From the NCBI GenBank assembly GCA_021739625.1, contig JAIPBJ010000020.1, forward strand, positions 1 through 37,127: a stretch of 37,127 bases of DNA, given 5' to 3'. Made by a program: the position numbers and the translations under genes. This DNA is from Flavobacteriales bacterium. GTDB lineage: Bacteria; Bacteroidota; Bacteroidia; UBA10329. Positions 16,314-24,980 of the stretch are shown here, piece by piece (position 1 is the first letter of the stretch; each line of letters starts with the position of its first letter). Under the pieces are notes generated by a model that was not told the origin of the DNA, made no database searches, and worked only from the letters and a program-made list of their open reading frames with translations.

Positions 16314-19238
16314 TCAGTGACCTACAACAAGCCTGTTGCTGAGCACCGAGGTACCATTGGTCAGCGAATAGATATAGACCCCATCGCTGAGCGATGAGCC
16401 ATCGAACAGGATACGGTTCTCACCGACTCCCGCCTTCACTTCCATGCTTGCCACGCGTCTTCCGGTCAGATCGCGCACGTCAAACACATAACTGCCTGCC
16501 TGACGGCTCTGGAAACTGATGGTGGTGCTCTGACTGAATGGGTTGGGAACCGCATTGCCCAAAGCAAAGCCATTCATGGCAAGCTGTTCTTCTATGCCCA
16601 CTCCCGGACCACCTACAGTCCAAGAGCCGGAACCAATCGCGCCAACGGCATCGGTCACCACCACACTGTAGGTGCCCGGGGCAAGATTGAATCGGTCCTC
16701 GCTTGTGGGGCCATCTGCCCATGCAAAGGAATAGGGCGGTGTTCCTCCGGTCACACTGACGTCAATGTAGCCGTTAGGCGCTATTCCGCTGGTCGAGTTC
16801 TGGGCTGTGCCGGAAACCACCAGCACGTTTGCACTTGTGTCGGGATAGCAGTTGACGAAGGTCAGCGGCTTGGGAGTGCCGAATGCCGCACAATTGTCGC
16901 TCACCAGAGGGAACCCGCCCGGTAGTGGTGGCAGATAGAAATCGTAAGATACCGTTCCTCCATTTGCTGCTGCCATGAGGGTCACACCAGTGATGAGATA
17001 GGTCTCGTCCTGATCGATGAGCTCGCAAGTGTCGGCATAGTTGATGACGAGGAAATCAGGCACGACCATTTCAAGATCGGTGGTGCCTGTGTTCGTGATG
17101 GTCACGCTCCAGTGGCCGTTGGGGTCTCCAGCATAAAGGCTGGTGAGGTTGATGCAAGGCAGGCCTCCGGCAAAGTCGATAAGCTGCTGTGTGATGGGCA
17201 GACCGAAGGCGATGGCATCGTTGGCGTTGAGCTGCGAACCGTCAGGAAAAGTGAAGATCATCGGGAAAAGTGCCCAGTTGTCATCTGCGGCACTGAGTTC
17301 CGGACAGATTTCGGCCCGTGGACGGCAGCCCACCAAGGTGTCGTAGGTCAAAGGCGTCACATTGGGATTCTCAATTGCGAAAGGAGTCACCCAATAGTTG
17401 CCTGTGAGGGCACTGTCGGCAAGGCTGTTGCAGATGCGGGTGTACTCGGCATTCGCCCCGAGGTTGCTGATGCCAAGCACGTAGCCGGCATCATTGGCCG
17501 CAGCTGCCTCCTCGGCATTGGTGACCGGGCCGAAGGTCTCAGGTGTGATGGCCCATGCGATGGTGCTGAACGGGTTGAGCGTGAAACCTGAGGCACTCAG
17601 ATCCACTGTCTGTCCACAACATACCGTATCGACCGCAAATGGATCGGTGGCGCCCGGAAGGCAGAGCGAGAACGGCAGCGAAGTTCCTGTGCATCCTCCC
17701 GCATTGGTGAACACCACGGTGAATGGCCCGCTTGAACTCAGGTTGCCGATGGAATTGCCGTTGGCACCCACAATGACCTCACCGTCCTCATACCATGTGA
17801 CATCATATCCGCTGGTATTGTTGGTCACCTCCAGTTCGTCAGTCTGGTTGTTGTAACTCAGCACTGGCTGATTGGGGAATGGGAGCACCTGCACCAGGAA
17901 CGAGTCGGTCTGGTTCTGGCAGAAATGGGTGGTGTCCACCACGAGGAGACTGTAATAGCCGGTGATGCTCACCCATAGAGCTATAGAGTCCGATTCGAAG
18001 GAAGAGCTCTTGAACCACTGATACTGGTAGGGTCCGGCAGGGCCTTGAAGAAGTATGGAATCGCCAGCACAGACAGCAGGGCCAGGGTTGAAATCAACTT
18101 GGGGCACAGGAGGCACAGCATACACCGAAACAGTGTCGATGGTCTCATAAACGGTGTTCTCTGCCAAGGCCACTGTCACACTTCCAAAACCTTCCTGAGT
18201 GCCATTGACGAACGTGCTGAAATTGAAGGTTCCGGGTGCTGTGACGTTCTGTGAAACGATTCCGAGGTTGTCGTCCTGAGAGGTTCCGTCCTCATCGAAG
18301 AACTGAAGGGTGAATACGTTGTTCTCCAATATGAATGACTGATTGCTCCATCCGGCATTGAGGTTGTTGGCTACACTTGACGAAGTTGCTGTCTGACTTC
18401 CATTCGTGAAATTGAAATAGATGTCCGGTGCCCCTTGACAGACTCCCAGAAAAGAGATCTCCTCAACATCACCACACCAGTTGGATCCCGTGGCGGTGAA
18501 GCTGACATCTGTGATCACATAATCATAGACCGTGGTGATGAGTTCGGGGTAATAGTCTCCGGGAGCGGTATAGCTCTGCACAGGAGGATTCTGAACACTG
18601 CTGGTGTTGCCGTTGCCGAAGTCCCACTCCCATGTTGTGGGCTGAAGGGGAGCAAAATCGAACAGGGCACCGTAGGTCACATTCATGGGGCCGCAGTTGG
18701 ATGGCGGGTTATAGCTGAAGCAGCAGTTGCCCCCGGGCGAGGGTTCGATGGTCAGCGCGATGGAGAAACCGCTTGGCTGGTTGATCACACCAAGAGGTGT
18801 GTTGACATTGGCGATGACCGACACCAGCACACTGTAATTTCCCGGAACATTGGGGATTCCGCAGATTTTCACACAGCCACGTTGCGTGAGCGGGTCGTTG
18901 GTCACAGTATAGTTGCAGCCAGCGTTGTTGCATTGGAAGGACAGTCCCTGTGGCATGCCTGTGATCTGGGTCACCGTGATGCTGTTGAGGGTGACAGCAG
19001 CACCCGATTCCTGATCGGTGAAATCGCGGGGCATGTAGAATGTAAGGTCCTGATCATAAGGCTGACCCTGCACCCCGTTGGGCAATGCGGGCGGGCAGAG
19101 CGTGGGTTCGACCGGGTTGATGCCCACCCCGCAGGTGGCATCGATCTGGCAACCGGGGCACTGGGCCATCGACTGCGCTGATGTAAAAAACGTAACAAGT
19201 GCAATTACAGCACTCCAAAGGGCATGTGTCCTGTTCAT
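16314..19238 (-). CDS. Large secreted PKD-domain protein with type A T9SS sorting domain
   Basis: The 974-residue protein has a signal peptide (about 1-25, ending QSMAQ) and a cysteine-rich N-terminal region (CPGCQIDATCGVGINP). A PKD domain follows (TTWEWDFGNGNTSS, SYTAPGDYYPEL), then Ig-like segments (VCAGDSILLQGPAGPYQYQW). A beta-sandwich containing GHWSVTITNTGTTDLEMVV resembles a P-domain-like fold. A SprB-like repeat (GYIDVSVTGGTPPYSFAW, APGTYSVVVTDAVG) precedes the sorting domain (NAVPNPFSQSTTISF, LSDGVYIYSLTNG). The architecture predicts a secreted or surface-anchored structural or adhesive protein. There is no visible catalytic motif. It is a single gene between two terminators or promoters. 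Confidence 0.85.
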   Translation of the reverse strand: MNRTHALWSAVIALVTFFTSAQSMAQCPGCQIDATCGVGINPVEPTLCPPALPNGVQGQPYDQDLTFYMPRDFTDQESGAAVTLNSITVTQITGMPQGLSFQCNNAGCNYTVTNDPLTQRGCVKICGIPNVPGNYSVLVSVIANVNTPLGVINQPSGFSIALTIEPSPGGNCCFSYNPPSNCGPMNVTYGALFDFAPLQPTTWEWDFGNGNTSSVQNPPVQSYTAPGDYYPELITTVYDYVITDVSFTATGSNWCGDVEEISFLGVCQGAPDIYFNFTNGSQTATSSSVANNLNAGWSNQSFILENNVFTLQFFDEDGTSQDDNLGIVSQNVTAPGTFNFSTFVNGTQEGFGSVTVALAENTVYETIDTVSVYAVPPVPQVDFNPGPAVCAGDSILLQGPAGPYQYQWFKSSSFESDSIALWVSITGYYSLLVVDTTHFCQNQTDSFLVQVLPFPNQPVLSYNNQTDELEVTNNTSGYDVTWYEDGEVIVGANGNSIGNLSSSGPFTVVFTNAGGCTGTSLPFSLCLPGATDPFAVDTVCCGQTVDLSASGFTLNPFSTIAWAITPETFGPVTNAEEAAAANDAGYVLGISNLGANAEYTRICNSLADSALTGNYWVTPFAIENPNVTPLTYDTLVGCRPRAEICPELSAADDNWALFPMIFTFPDGSQLNANDAIAFGLPITQQLIDFAGGLPCINLTSLYAGDPNGHWSVTITNTGTTDLEMVVPDFLVINYADTCELIDQDETYLITGVTLMAAANGGTVSYDFYLPPLPGGFPLVSDNCAAFGTPKPLTFVNCYPDTSANVLVVSGTAQNSTSGIAPNGYIDVSVTGGTPPYSFAWADGPTSEDRFNLAPGTYSVVVTDAVGAIGSGSWTVGGPGVGIEEQLAMNGFALGNAVPNPFSQSTTISFQSRQAGSYVFDVRDLTGRRVASMEVKAGVGENRILFDGSSLSDGVYIYSLTNGTSVLSNRLVVGH

Positions 19239-19257
19239 ATTCAGAGGATTGGGGCGA

Positions 19258-19265
19258 CAAAGCTA
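19258..19265 (-). promoter_or_regulatory. Bacteroidota-type -7 box of the PKD/T9SS gene
   Basis: On the minus strand TAGCTTTG matches TAnnTTTG exactly and lies 19 bases before the ATG at 19238. Its spacing suits an ordinary short leader. No clear -33 element is seen. Confidence 0.5.
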
Positions 19266-19331
19266 AACTTTCCGATGTACTGCGTGCATTAAGGAACACG
19301 AAGCAATGGAAGATCGAGTGAAAGACGGAGG

Positions 19332-22109
19332 TCACCGCTGACAGATGCCTCTGAAATCGCAGAAGGCACATCGTTTCTCATCCTCTGTCTGAATGAAGGC
19401 AGCGTCAGGGGCCAATAATTCGGTGATGACCTCGGTGACGCGGTCGCGAGCGAAGTCCACGAGGGGCTGGTCTGTGAGCACGGGCTGCTTGTCCATTTCC
19501 ACGCGGAGCTGCTTCTCCATCTCGTTGTGGCGCACATAGAAGATGGCTGGGCGGATGTTCTCTGGGCCGTGCTTCTGGGCATACATCAGCCCGTACATCA
19601 GCAGTTGGAAGAAGTGGTCCATGCCCTCCTTCCCTCGGAAGTCATCATTGGACGTTACCCGCGTGACGGTGGACTTGCCGCCCGTCTTGTAGTCGATGAT
19701 GCGGACGGTGCCGTCACTCAGGCGGTCGATGCGGTCGGCAAAGCCCTTGATATTGACGGTGCGGCCTTCGATGTCCACTGTGCCTGTGAGGGGTTCCTCC
19801 AGTTTCACGATGGTGATGGCGTGGCCCGCCTTCAGGGTGGCGATGTCGGCATGGATGACGCGGTTCACATAGGTGAGCCCCACCTCGAAGGCGAGGAGGT
19901 TGCGGCCCTCGGGCGGCTCATCGAGCGAGAGCTGCTCGCGGAACTGTGCCTCCAACAGCGGTTTCACTTTGGGCAACATGGCCGTGAGGTCATCGGCCGA
20001 AAGCACCTTTCCCTCAAATTCCTTGTAGAGCAGTTCCAATGTGCCATGCACGGCAGAGCCGAAGGTATCGTGGGCGATGTGCTCCGTCAGGTCGTCCTGC
20101 TCGTGGAATCCGGCCACGTAGCTGAAGTAGAATTGCAGCCCGCAGTTGCGATAGCGGTTGAGCGCGCTGGGCGAGAATCCCTTCTCGGACAGTTGCACCA
20201 GCTTCTCTTGCTCGGTTTCCCCTTTATTGATGATGATGGTGGGGCGGAATTCCTTCACGGTCACCTTCTGGTTCACCTCAAACTCACGGATAGTGATGTT
20301 GTCGCCCTTCTCCAAGCGGAGTTGATGCACATAGCGGCTCACCTCGCCCTTGCCCATGGCATCTGTGTCACTGTCGTAGATGAGAGTGATGCGCTGGGCG
20401 CGATGCAGCAGCCGATAGAAGTGGTAGGCGGTGACAGCATCGCGCTCGTTCTGCCGCGCCAAGCCATATCCGCCTCGGATGTCGTAGGTGAGGTAGCTGT
20501 TCGACACGCTGCCTGATGGCAGATTGCCCTCGTTGACGCCCAACATGATTACCTCTTCGAAGTCGAGGTTCCGGGTCTCCAACATGCCCATCACCTGAAG
20601 GCCCGAGAGCGGTTCGCCACGGAAATCGAGCTGCACGGCCCGCACCAATTGCCGCCAGAAGATGTGCAGGGTCTTGAGGTCGGTGATGTCGGGCTGGGTG
20701 ATGAGCAGGTCGATGAGGCGGGTGACCACCTTGCCGAGGCGGTGCAGGAATTCCAGCTCCAAGGCGAGGGACTGGTTGTCCTTCTGTGCGTGGTGGACGG
20801 TGGCGATGAGGCTGTCCAACGCTGCGAGGAAGCCCGCAGGGGTGGCGCCCATGGTGTGGAAGACGATGCGCTCGATGTCATTGTCGACCACAAGGTCGTT
20901 GGGGGCGATGCTCACCTTGCGGGCGGCCGTGAGGCGCTTGAGCATCATGTGGGCCTCCTTGTCGGTGATGGCGAGGAAGAACGTATCGGTGAAGAGGGCG
21001 GCCAGATCGCGGTGGTAGAGGCGGCCCGCGTGGTCGGCACTGTTCTGCCAGAGGGTGAAGAGCTTGCGGATGAACACCGCGCTCTGCGAGAACTGCAGTC
21101 CATAGCCCATGGTGATGTTGACGCCCTTCAGCCCTTCGGGGAGGGCGTGGAGCAGGGGCATGAGGAGCTGCTCATCGTTGAGGACGATGGCCGTGCGCTG
21201 AAAGTCAGTGTCGGGATTGGCCTCCAGCCGCTTGGCGATGAGGCTGGCGGCCACCTTGGCCTGGCTCACCTTGCGCTGCACGGCAATGATGTCGAGCTGC
21301 TTGGGGATGTCGTTGAGCCACGGGCGGTTGAACTCCCACTCGGTGTCGAGTTTGAGGATGCTTTCCCTGCCGATGTACCTACGCATGTAGTGGCCGGCCT
21401 CGTGGAGGGGGTCGGAGACGTAGTGCGGGTCCATGTCCCAGACAATGACTCCCCTTCCACTCTCCTGCCATGCCTGCAAGATGGTCTCCTCGGTGGCGGT
21501 GAGGGCGTTGAACCCCGCGAAGACGACCTGTTTCCAACTGCTGCTGGCAATGTCCTTCTCCACGGCCTCGGCCACCTTGCGGAAGGCGAGGCCCTGATAG
21601 CCCTCGTTGCGCGAGAGGAGATCTTTGGTCAGTTCGGTGTAGAAGGTGGCGAACTGGCGGACGAAGTCGAGGTGGCGTTTCTGGAAGTCGGTGGGCGGGG
21701 TGCCATCGGGGTTCCAACGGGCGATGCGCTCTACGGAATGGAGGTCGTGGAAGACGGCCGGGGCATCGAGGAGGTTGAGGTCTATCTCGTTGATGTCGGA
21801 GAGGAAGGAAGGGGCCCATGCCGCGAACCGGTCGATGGGCTGGGGGTCGTCCGCGTGCTGGCGATAGATGTCGAAGAAGCGGAAGAGGAGGGTTGTGCGG
21901 TCGAGCGTGGTGAGGCCGCTGCGCTCGGTGATGAAGTCCTCGATGGAATGGACGGTGGGGGCCCAGATGGCCCTGTCGGTGCATTGGCCCAAGGCCCTGC
22001 GGAAGAAGACGCCCGACCGCCTGCCGGGGAGCACCACGCATACTTCGCTGAGGTCGTTGCCGTGGAGGGACAACAAACGCGAGGCGAGGGTGTGGAGGAA
22101 GGATTGCAC
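19332..22109 (-). CDS. AddB-like protein with C-terminal PD-(D/E)XK nuclease and Fe-S cysteines
   Basis: About 925 residues. The N-terminal half resembles the inactive helicase-like part of AddB (VVLPGRRSGVFFRRAL in place of a standard Walker A; VIMLGVNEGNLP matches the AddB/RecB-type PGLxEGxxP-like motif). The C-terminal third is a RecB-family nuclease: FGSAVHGTLELLYKE, FADRIDRL, then VRIIDYKTGGKS with the catalytic D and K. Cysteines in NCGLQFYF and in the terminal CAFCDFRGIC match the four-cysteine iron-sulfur staple of AddB. It probably acts with an AddA-type helicase encoded elsewhere in double-strand-break repair. The frame opens at a TTG (22118); the GTG at 22109 is my preferred start, and no ATG is available upstream of the conserved region. 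Confidence 0.83.
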   Translation of the reverse strand: MQSFLHTLASRLLSLHGNDLSEVCVVLPGRRSGVFFRRALGQCTDRAIWAPTVHSIEDFITERSGLTTLDRTTLLFRFFDIYRQHADDPQPIDRFAAWAPSFLSDINEIDLNLLDAPAVFHDLHSVERIARWNPDGTPPTDFQKRHLDFVRQFATFYTELTKDLLSRNEGYQGLAFRKVAEAVEKDIASSSWKQVVFAGFNALTATEETILQAWQESGRGVIVWDMDPHYVSDPLHEAGHYMRRYIGRESILKLDTEWEFNRPWLNDIPKQLDIIAVQRKVSQAKVAASLIAKRLEANPDTDFQRTAIVLNDEQLLMPLLHALPEGLKGVNITMGYGLQFSQSAVFIRKLFTLWQNSADHAGRLYHRDLAALFTDTFFLAITDKEAHMMLKRLTAARKVSIAPNDLVVDNDIERIVFHTMGATPAGFLAALDSLIATVHHAQKDNQSLALELEFLHRLGKVVTRLIDLLITQPDITDLKTLHIFWRQLVRAVQLDFRGEPLSGLQVMGMLETRNLDFEEVIMLGVNEGNLPSGSVSNSYLTYDIRGGYGLARQNERDAVTAYHFYRLLHRAQRITLIYDSDTDAMGKGEVSRYVHQLRLEKGDNITIREFEVNQKVTVKEFRPTIIINKGETEQEKLVQLSEKGFSPSALNRYRNCGLQFYFSYVAGFHEQDDLTEHIAHDTFGSAVHGTLELLYKEFEGKVLSADDLTAMLPKVKPLLEAQFREQLSLDEPPEGRNLLAFEVGLTYVNRVIHADIATLKAGHAITIVKLEEPLTGTVDIEGRTVNIKGFADRIDRLSDGTVRIIDYKTGGKSTVTRVTSNDDFRGKEGMDHFFQLLMYGLMYAQKHGPENIRPAIFYVRHNEMEKQLRVEMDKQPVLTDQPLVDFARDRVTEVITELLAPDAAFIQTEDEKRCAFCDFRGICQR

Positions 22110-22140
22110 GGGGTGCAAGGTAGTTGGAAGGAGGAATTAG

Positions 22141-22521
22141 GATTGCAGAATATCGAATAATGAATATCGATTGAAGATCGGGGCGGGGTTGGAAAGGGAT
22201 TTGCGAAGAACGATTAGCGATTAACGATTTGCGATTGGAAGGGAGACGAGGAGGGGGGTGAATTTGCAATAGACGATTTGCAATTTGCGATGTGCGAATG
22301 GAAGGGGGATGAAGGAGACGCAGGCGGATGAATGTTCGGCAGAAGGCGCTGGGGCATTGACCTGGTGGGGGATGATGTCGGCCGATCCGGATATGGATCT
22401 GACGCGTTCCGAGAGTGATCTGACGCGTTCCTGGATAGATCTGACACGTTCCGAGAGTGATCTGACAAGGCTGGCTGTGGGTTTCAGTGACCCCTCGCCC
22501 GACCCATCCGCCTGAGGCGGA
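22141..22521. repeat. Composite intergenic repeat element, copy 2
   Basis: This parallels 6189-6796 module by module: GATTGCAGAATATCGAATAA, a G-rich segment, AT-rich ACGATTAGCGATTAACG motifs, TTTGCAATAGACGATTTGCA, a short 21-bp array and GACCCATCCGCCTGAGGCGG. The last module forms a hairpin (CCGCCT/AGGCGG) but lacks the T run seen in copy 1. It abuts REP copy A. Together with that REP it fills most of the gene-free interval 22110-22742. Confidence 0.72.
22387..22470. repeat. Tandem array of four 21-bp units
   Basis: The units run like TCCGAGAGTGATCTGACGCG plus one base. The core GATCTGACRCG is shared with the array at 6372-6731. A plus-strand frame through it would encode SESDLTR-type heptads, unlike the EMVFTQ half-units of copy 1. 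The conserved entity is therefore the DNA repeat. Confidence 0.75.
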
Positions 22522-22523
22522 GA

Positions 22524-22676
22524 GGGGAGTTGGTGTCAGTGGGGTCTATTTGAAAGGTGGCGGGACCCTATGTTACTGCGTGCCGCAGTGAGCTCCCTTC
22601 GGTCGGTTCGACATGCTCAGGACAGGCTGCCACCGAATAATTGGCACGAGGGAAAAGACCCTTGCGCCAGCGGGGG
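22524..22676 (+). repeat. REP-like element, long copy A
   Basis: Modules in order are GGGGAGTTGGTGT, GGGGTCTATTTGAAAGGTGG, the hairpin core ACTGCG-TGC-CGCAGT, CTTCGGTCGGTTCGACATGC, TCAGGACAGGCTGCCACCGA and ATTGGCACGAGGGAAAAGAC with a closing GCGCCAGCGGGGG. It is nearly identical to copy B at 24713 and to much of copy C at 30421. GGTGGC near the start and GCCACC near the end can pair, making a long stem that encloses the core. Confidence 0.85.
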
Positions 22677-22742
22677 CTGTTTGAGAGGAATTGTTTTTCT
22701 TTGGTGTTCCATTCGACAAGTATCACCTCAAAACCACTGAAC

Positions 22743-23159
22743 ATGGCACACAACAGCCCCGAAGAGAAGGAGAAAGGCGAGATCCTGGCCAAGAAACTGG
22801 AACAGCTACTGGCCTTGGCCCGCGACCCTGATCTTCAACAGAAGATCATGAAGAGTGTGAACGACATGGGCGACTTCGTGAAGATGGCGCATGAAAAGGC
22901 GCAGTATGAGGAGCTGGAAGCACATGAGATTGAAGCGCTGGCCGAAGTGGAGAAACAGATGCCCATTCTACTTCAGTTTGTGCAGGACTGCCAATTGGCA
23001 TTGGGGAACCAGCTACGGCTCACGGCCGACAGCTATTACTTCCATGTGAAGCACTTGGCGGAGCAGGGCGACGCGAAAGCGAAGGAGGCGTATGAGCGGT
23101 TGCGGCCGCTTTACCGTGATACGCTGAAGGATTCGATGGAGAAGATGGGGTTGAACTGA
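22743..23159 (+). CDS. Small acidic helical protein, function unknown
   Basis: The frame runs back to 22641, but those codons lie in the REP repeat and spacer, so the ATG at 22743 (MAHNSPEEKEKGEILAKKLE) is the likely start, giving 138 residues. The protein is rich in Glu, Lys, Leu and Ala and looks all-helical (EQLLALARDPDLQQKIMKSV, HEIEALAEVEKQMPILLQFV). There is no signal peptide or membrane segment. The repeated AEQGDAKAKEAYERLRPLY near the end recalls a TPR/Sel1-like helix but is too short to call. No family is recognised. Confidence 0.7.
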   Translation: MAHNSPEEKEKGEILAKKLEQLLALARDPDLQQKIMKSVNDMGDFVKMAHEKAQYEELEAHEIEALAEVEKQMPILLQFVQDCQLALGNQLRLTADSYYFHVKHLAEQGDAKAKEAYERLRPLYRDTLKDSMEKMGLN

Positions 23160-23288
23160 TGAGGGGAGAGGCTTCTGGCCTGACTCCAACGACTCGGATA
23201 ATCGCGCAGTGTGCCAAAGGCGGAGCGAACGTATGGCAGCAGCTCCGGCCTCGCTTGGAGAATCAGTGAAAAATGTGGGGATGGCGAT

Positions 23289-24659
23289 TCAAAGTTTCAA
23301 TAGGCGACCATGGGCAATGCTGTTCCTGTCCTGCACGCGGACAAGATAGATGCCCGCTGGGCCGGTCACTTCCAGCTGCACCTTGCGCTGTCCGTTCGGA
23401 TGACGGGTGGCCAGCAGCCGGCCCTGCATATCGTAGAGTCCGATGACCGCATCGGTGGCCGTTGGGCCAAGGTCGATGGTGAACAGGCCTGCGGTGGGAT
23501 TGGGATACATGGCCAACACGGGGCGGGGGGCATGGCTGTGATTGGCATCGGTGACCACGCAGTCGTAGAGCGGGACACCGCACCCCGTCTGGCTGTCCTG
23601 CACCCCTTGGCAACTGCCGATGCAGTCCGCGAGCACCTCGTCACCGCAATCGTTGCAGCCGTGGTAGATGGCGCATATCTCGCCACATGGGCCGATGACC
23701 TCCGGCTGTATGAAATCGCTGCGCCATTCCCTCATCATCTTGTCCTTGATGGTGCCTGCACTGCCGCTCTGGGAGGCGAGGAAATCGCTGTTTCCCCAAG
23801 GGTTCTCGCCCGCGTATCCGGCATAGAACGGCCCCAGGTCGGTGACCAAGGGGTGCTGCTCCTCGCCCACGTTCACCACCTTTATCTTCTTGAGGGAATA
23901 GGGATTGTTGCACGATGGGTCGCAGAAGAACATGATGCCTCCGCTGCAAGCTGAACGGGTGAGATAGTTGCCATGCTTGTCGGGCGAGGGGTAGATGGTG
24001 TCCTTGCCAGCGGGGAAGGCCGCGCTGCGGAGGGGGAATGTCTGGACGGACTGGCACAGTGTGCCGGCATGGGAGACGGTCTGGATGAGATGTCCCTGCC
24101 AGTTGGCGAGGACGGTGTCCGATCGCCACGATACCCCGTCATCGGGGCCGATGTAGCGCACGGAGACGGCAAAGCCCTCGACATCGGCCACATGGCCTGT
24201 GAGCCCGCAGTCGTGGCCATAGAGCAGGGCCCCGTAGATGATGACCGTGCTGCCGAACCACCGGAGGCCGCTGCGCAGGCAGCCCTCTTCGACCACCGCA
24301 ACGGGCGGGGCGTAGAGGGTGGGGGGAGCATCGTCCTCCACGTACTGCCCGACCAGCGGGAATATGTGGCAGACCACGATGTTGCTGTCACCGGGCGCGG
24401 AATTGCCCACGGCCGGGCCGGGACAGTCATCGTCAGAGAACTCGACAAACTTGGGGACGAAGGCACCGAGAAGCACCTCTTCCAACGTATCGGATAGGCC
24501 GTCCATGTCGGCATCCACAAAGCCGGGGTGGGGGAAGGAGACGATGCCACCGCACCTGCTGCCCGCTTCGATCTGCTGCGCCATGCTTGGGCACACGGCC
24601 AGCATCAGCGCCATGACCGCAGTGATGAAGGGAGCGATATGCGGTACGCGCTGTTTCAT
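23289..24659 (-). CDS. Cysteine-rich secreted protein with type A T9SS sorting domain
   Basis: The 456-residue protein starts with a signal peptide (ending PSMAQQ). A DADMDGLSDTLEE segment, typical of calcium-binding thrombospondin type 3 loops, lies near residue 50. The central part is rich in aromatic residues and cysteines (DDDCPGPAVGNS, FFCDPSCNNPYS, CGEICAIYHGCNDCG) and probably disulfide-bonded. LYAPPVAVV and VEFSDDDCPG faintly recall Vps62-like proteins, but I do not assign that family. The C-terminus is a sorting domain (VLAMYPNPTAGLFTIDL, GPAGIYLVRVQDR). Function is unknown beyond T9SS export. Confidence 0.8.
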   Translation of the reverse strand: MKQRVPHIAPFITAVMALMLAVCPSMAQQIEAGSRCGGIVSFPHPGFVDADMDGLSDTLEEVLLGAFVPKFVEFSDDDCPGPAVGNSAPGDSNIVVCHIFPLVGQYVEDDAPPTLYAPPVAVVEEGCLRSGLRWFGSTVIIYGALLYGHDCGLTGHVADVEGFAVSVRYIGPDDGVSWRSDTVLANWQGHLIQTVSHAGTLCQSVQTFPLRSAAFPAGKDTIYPSPDKHGNYLTRSACSGGIMFFCDPSCNNPYSLKKIKVVNVGEEQHPLVTDLGPFYAGYAGENPWGNSDFLASQSGSAGTIKDKMMREWRSDFIQPEVIGPCGEICAIYHGCNDCGDEVLADCIGSCQGVQDSQTGCGVPLYDCVVTDANHSHAPRPVLAMYPNPTAGLFTIDLGPTATDAVIGLYDMQGRLLATRHPNGQRKVQLEVTGPAGIYLVRVQDRNSIAHGRLLKL

Positions 24660-24712
24660 GTTGTAGTGCGAGCGAAGTACGGTAAAAACGGAGACTCCCC
24701 CCCCAAAGGAGC

Positions 24713-24867
24713 GGGGAGTTGGTGTTGTGGGGTCTATTTGAAAGGTGGCGGGACCCTATGTTACTGCGTGCCGCAGTGAGCTCCCTTCGGTCGGTTCGAC
24801 ATGCTCAGGACAGGCAGCCACCGAATAATAGGCACGAGGGAAACGACCCTCGCGCCAGCGGGGGGGC
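24713..24867 (+). repeat. REP-like element, long copy B
   Basis: Almost identical to copy A across GGGGTCTATTTGAAAGGTGG, the ACTGCG/CGCAGT hairpin, TTCGACATGCTCAGGACAGG and CCACCGAATAATAGGCACGA. The right flank continues into ACCGAGGACGGTTGC, which recurs as ACCGAAGACGGTTGC after short copy D near 30788, so the family has a further module. Copy B sits in the gap (24660-24980) before the polyglutamate genes. No other feature is evident in that gap; a TAACCTTTG near 24936 has one base too many for a clean -7 box. Confidence 0.85.
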
Positions 24868-24980
24868 CAGGGGGAGCTATTGATTGGTGACCGAGGACGG
24901 TTGCAAATAGTGGCATCAGGAAGGGGAAGGCGGGTAACCTTTGCAGTCCGCTTTCGTTCGACTGCCACAAAGCGGCCCAA

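Noticed and set aside
20649-22160. Long plus-strand frame of about 500 codons
   Set aside because: It is antisense to the AddB-like gene, has a Gly/Val/Glu-biased composition typical of an opposite-strand shadow, and has no recognisable motif.
22641-22742. N-terminal extension of the small helical protein
   Set aside because: These codons fall in REP copy A and the spacer after it and look non-protein-like (RQRGLFERNCF), so the ATG at 22743 is preferred.
24934-24945. Promoter box TAACCTTTG for the polyglutamate operon
   Set aside because: It has three rather than two bases between TA and TTTG and no -33 partner, so it does not meet the consensus.
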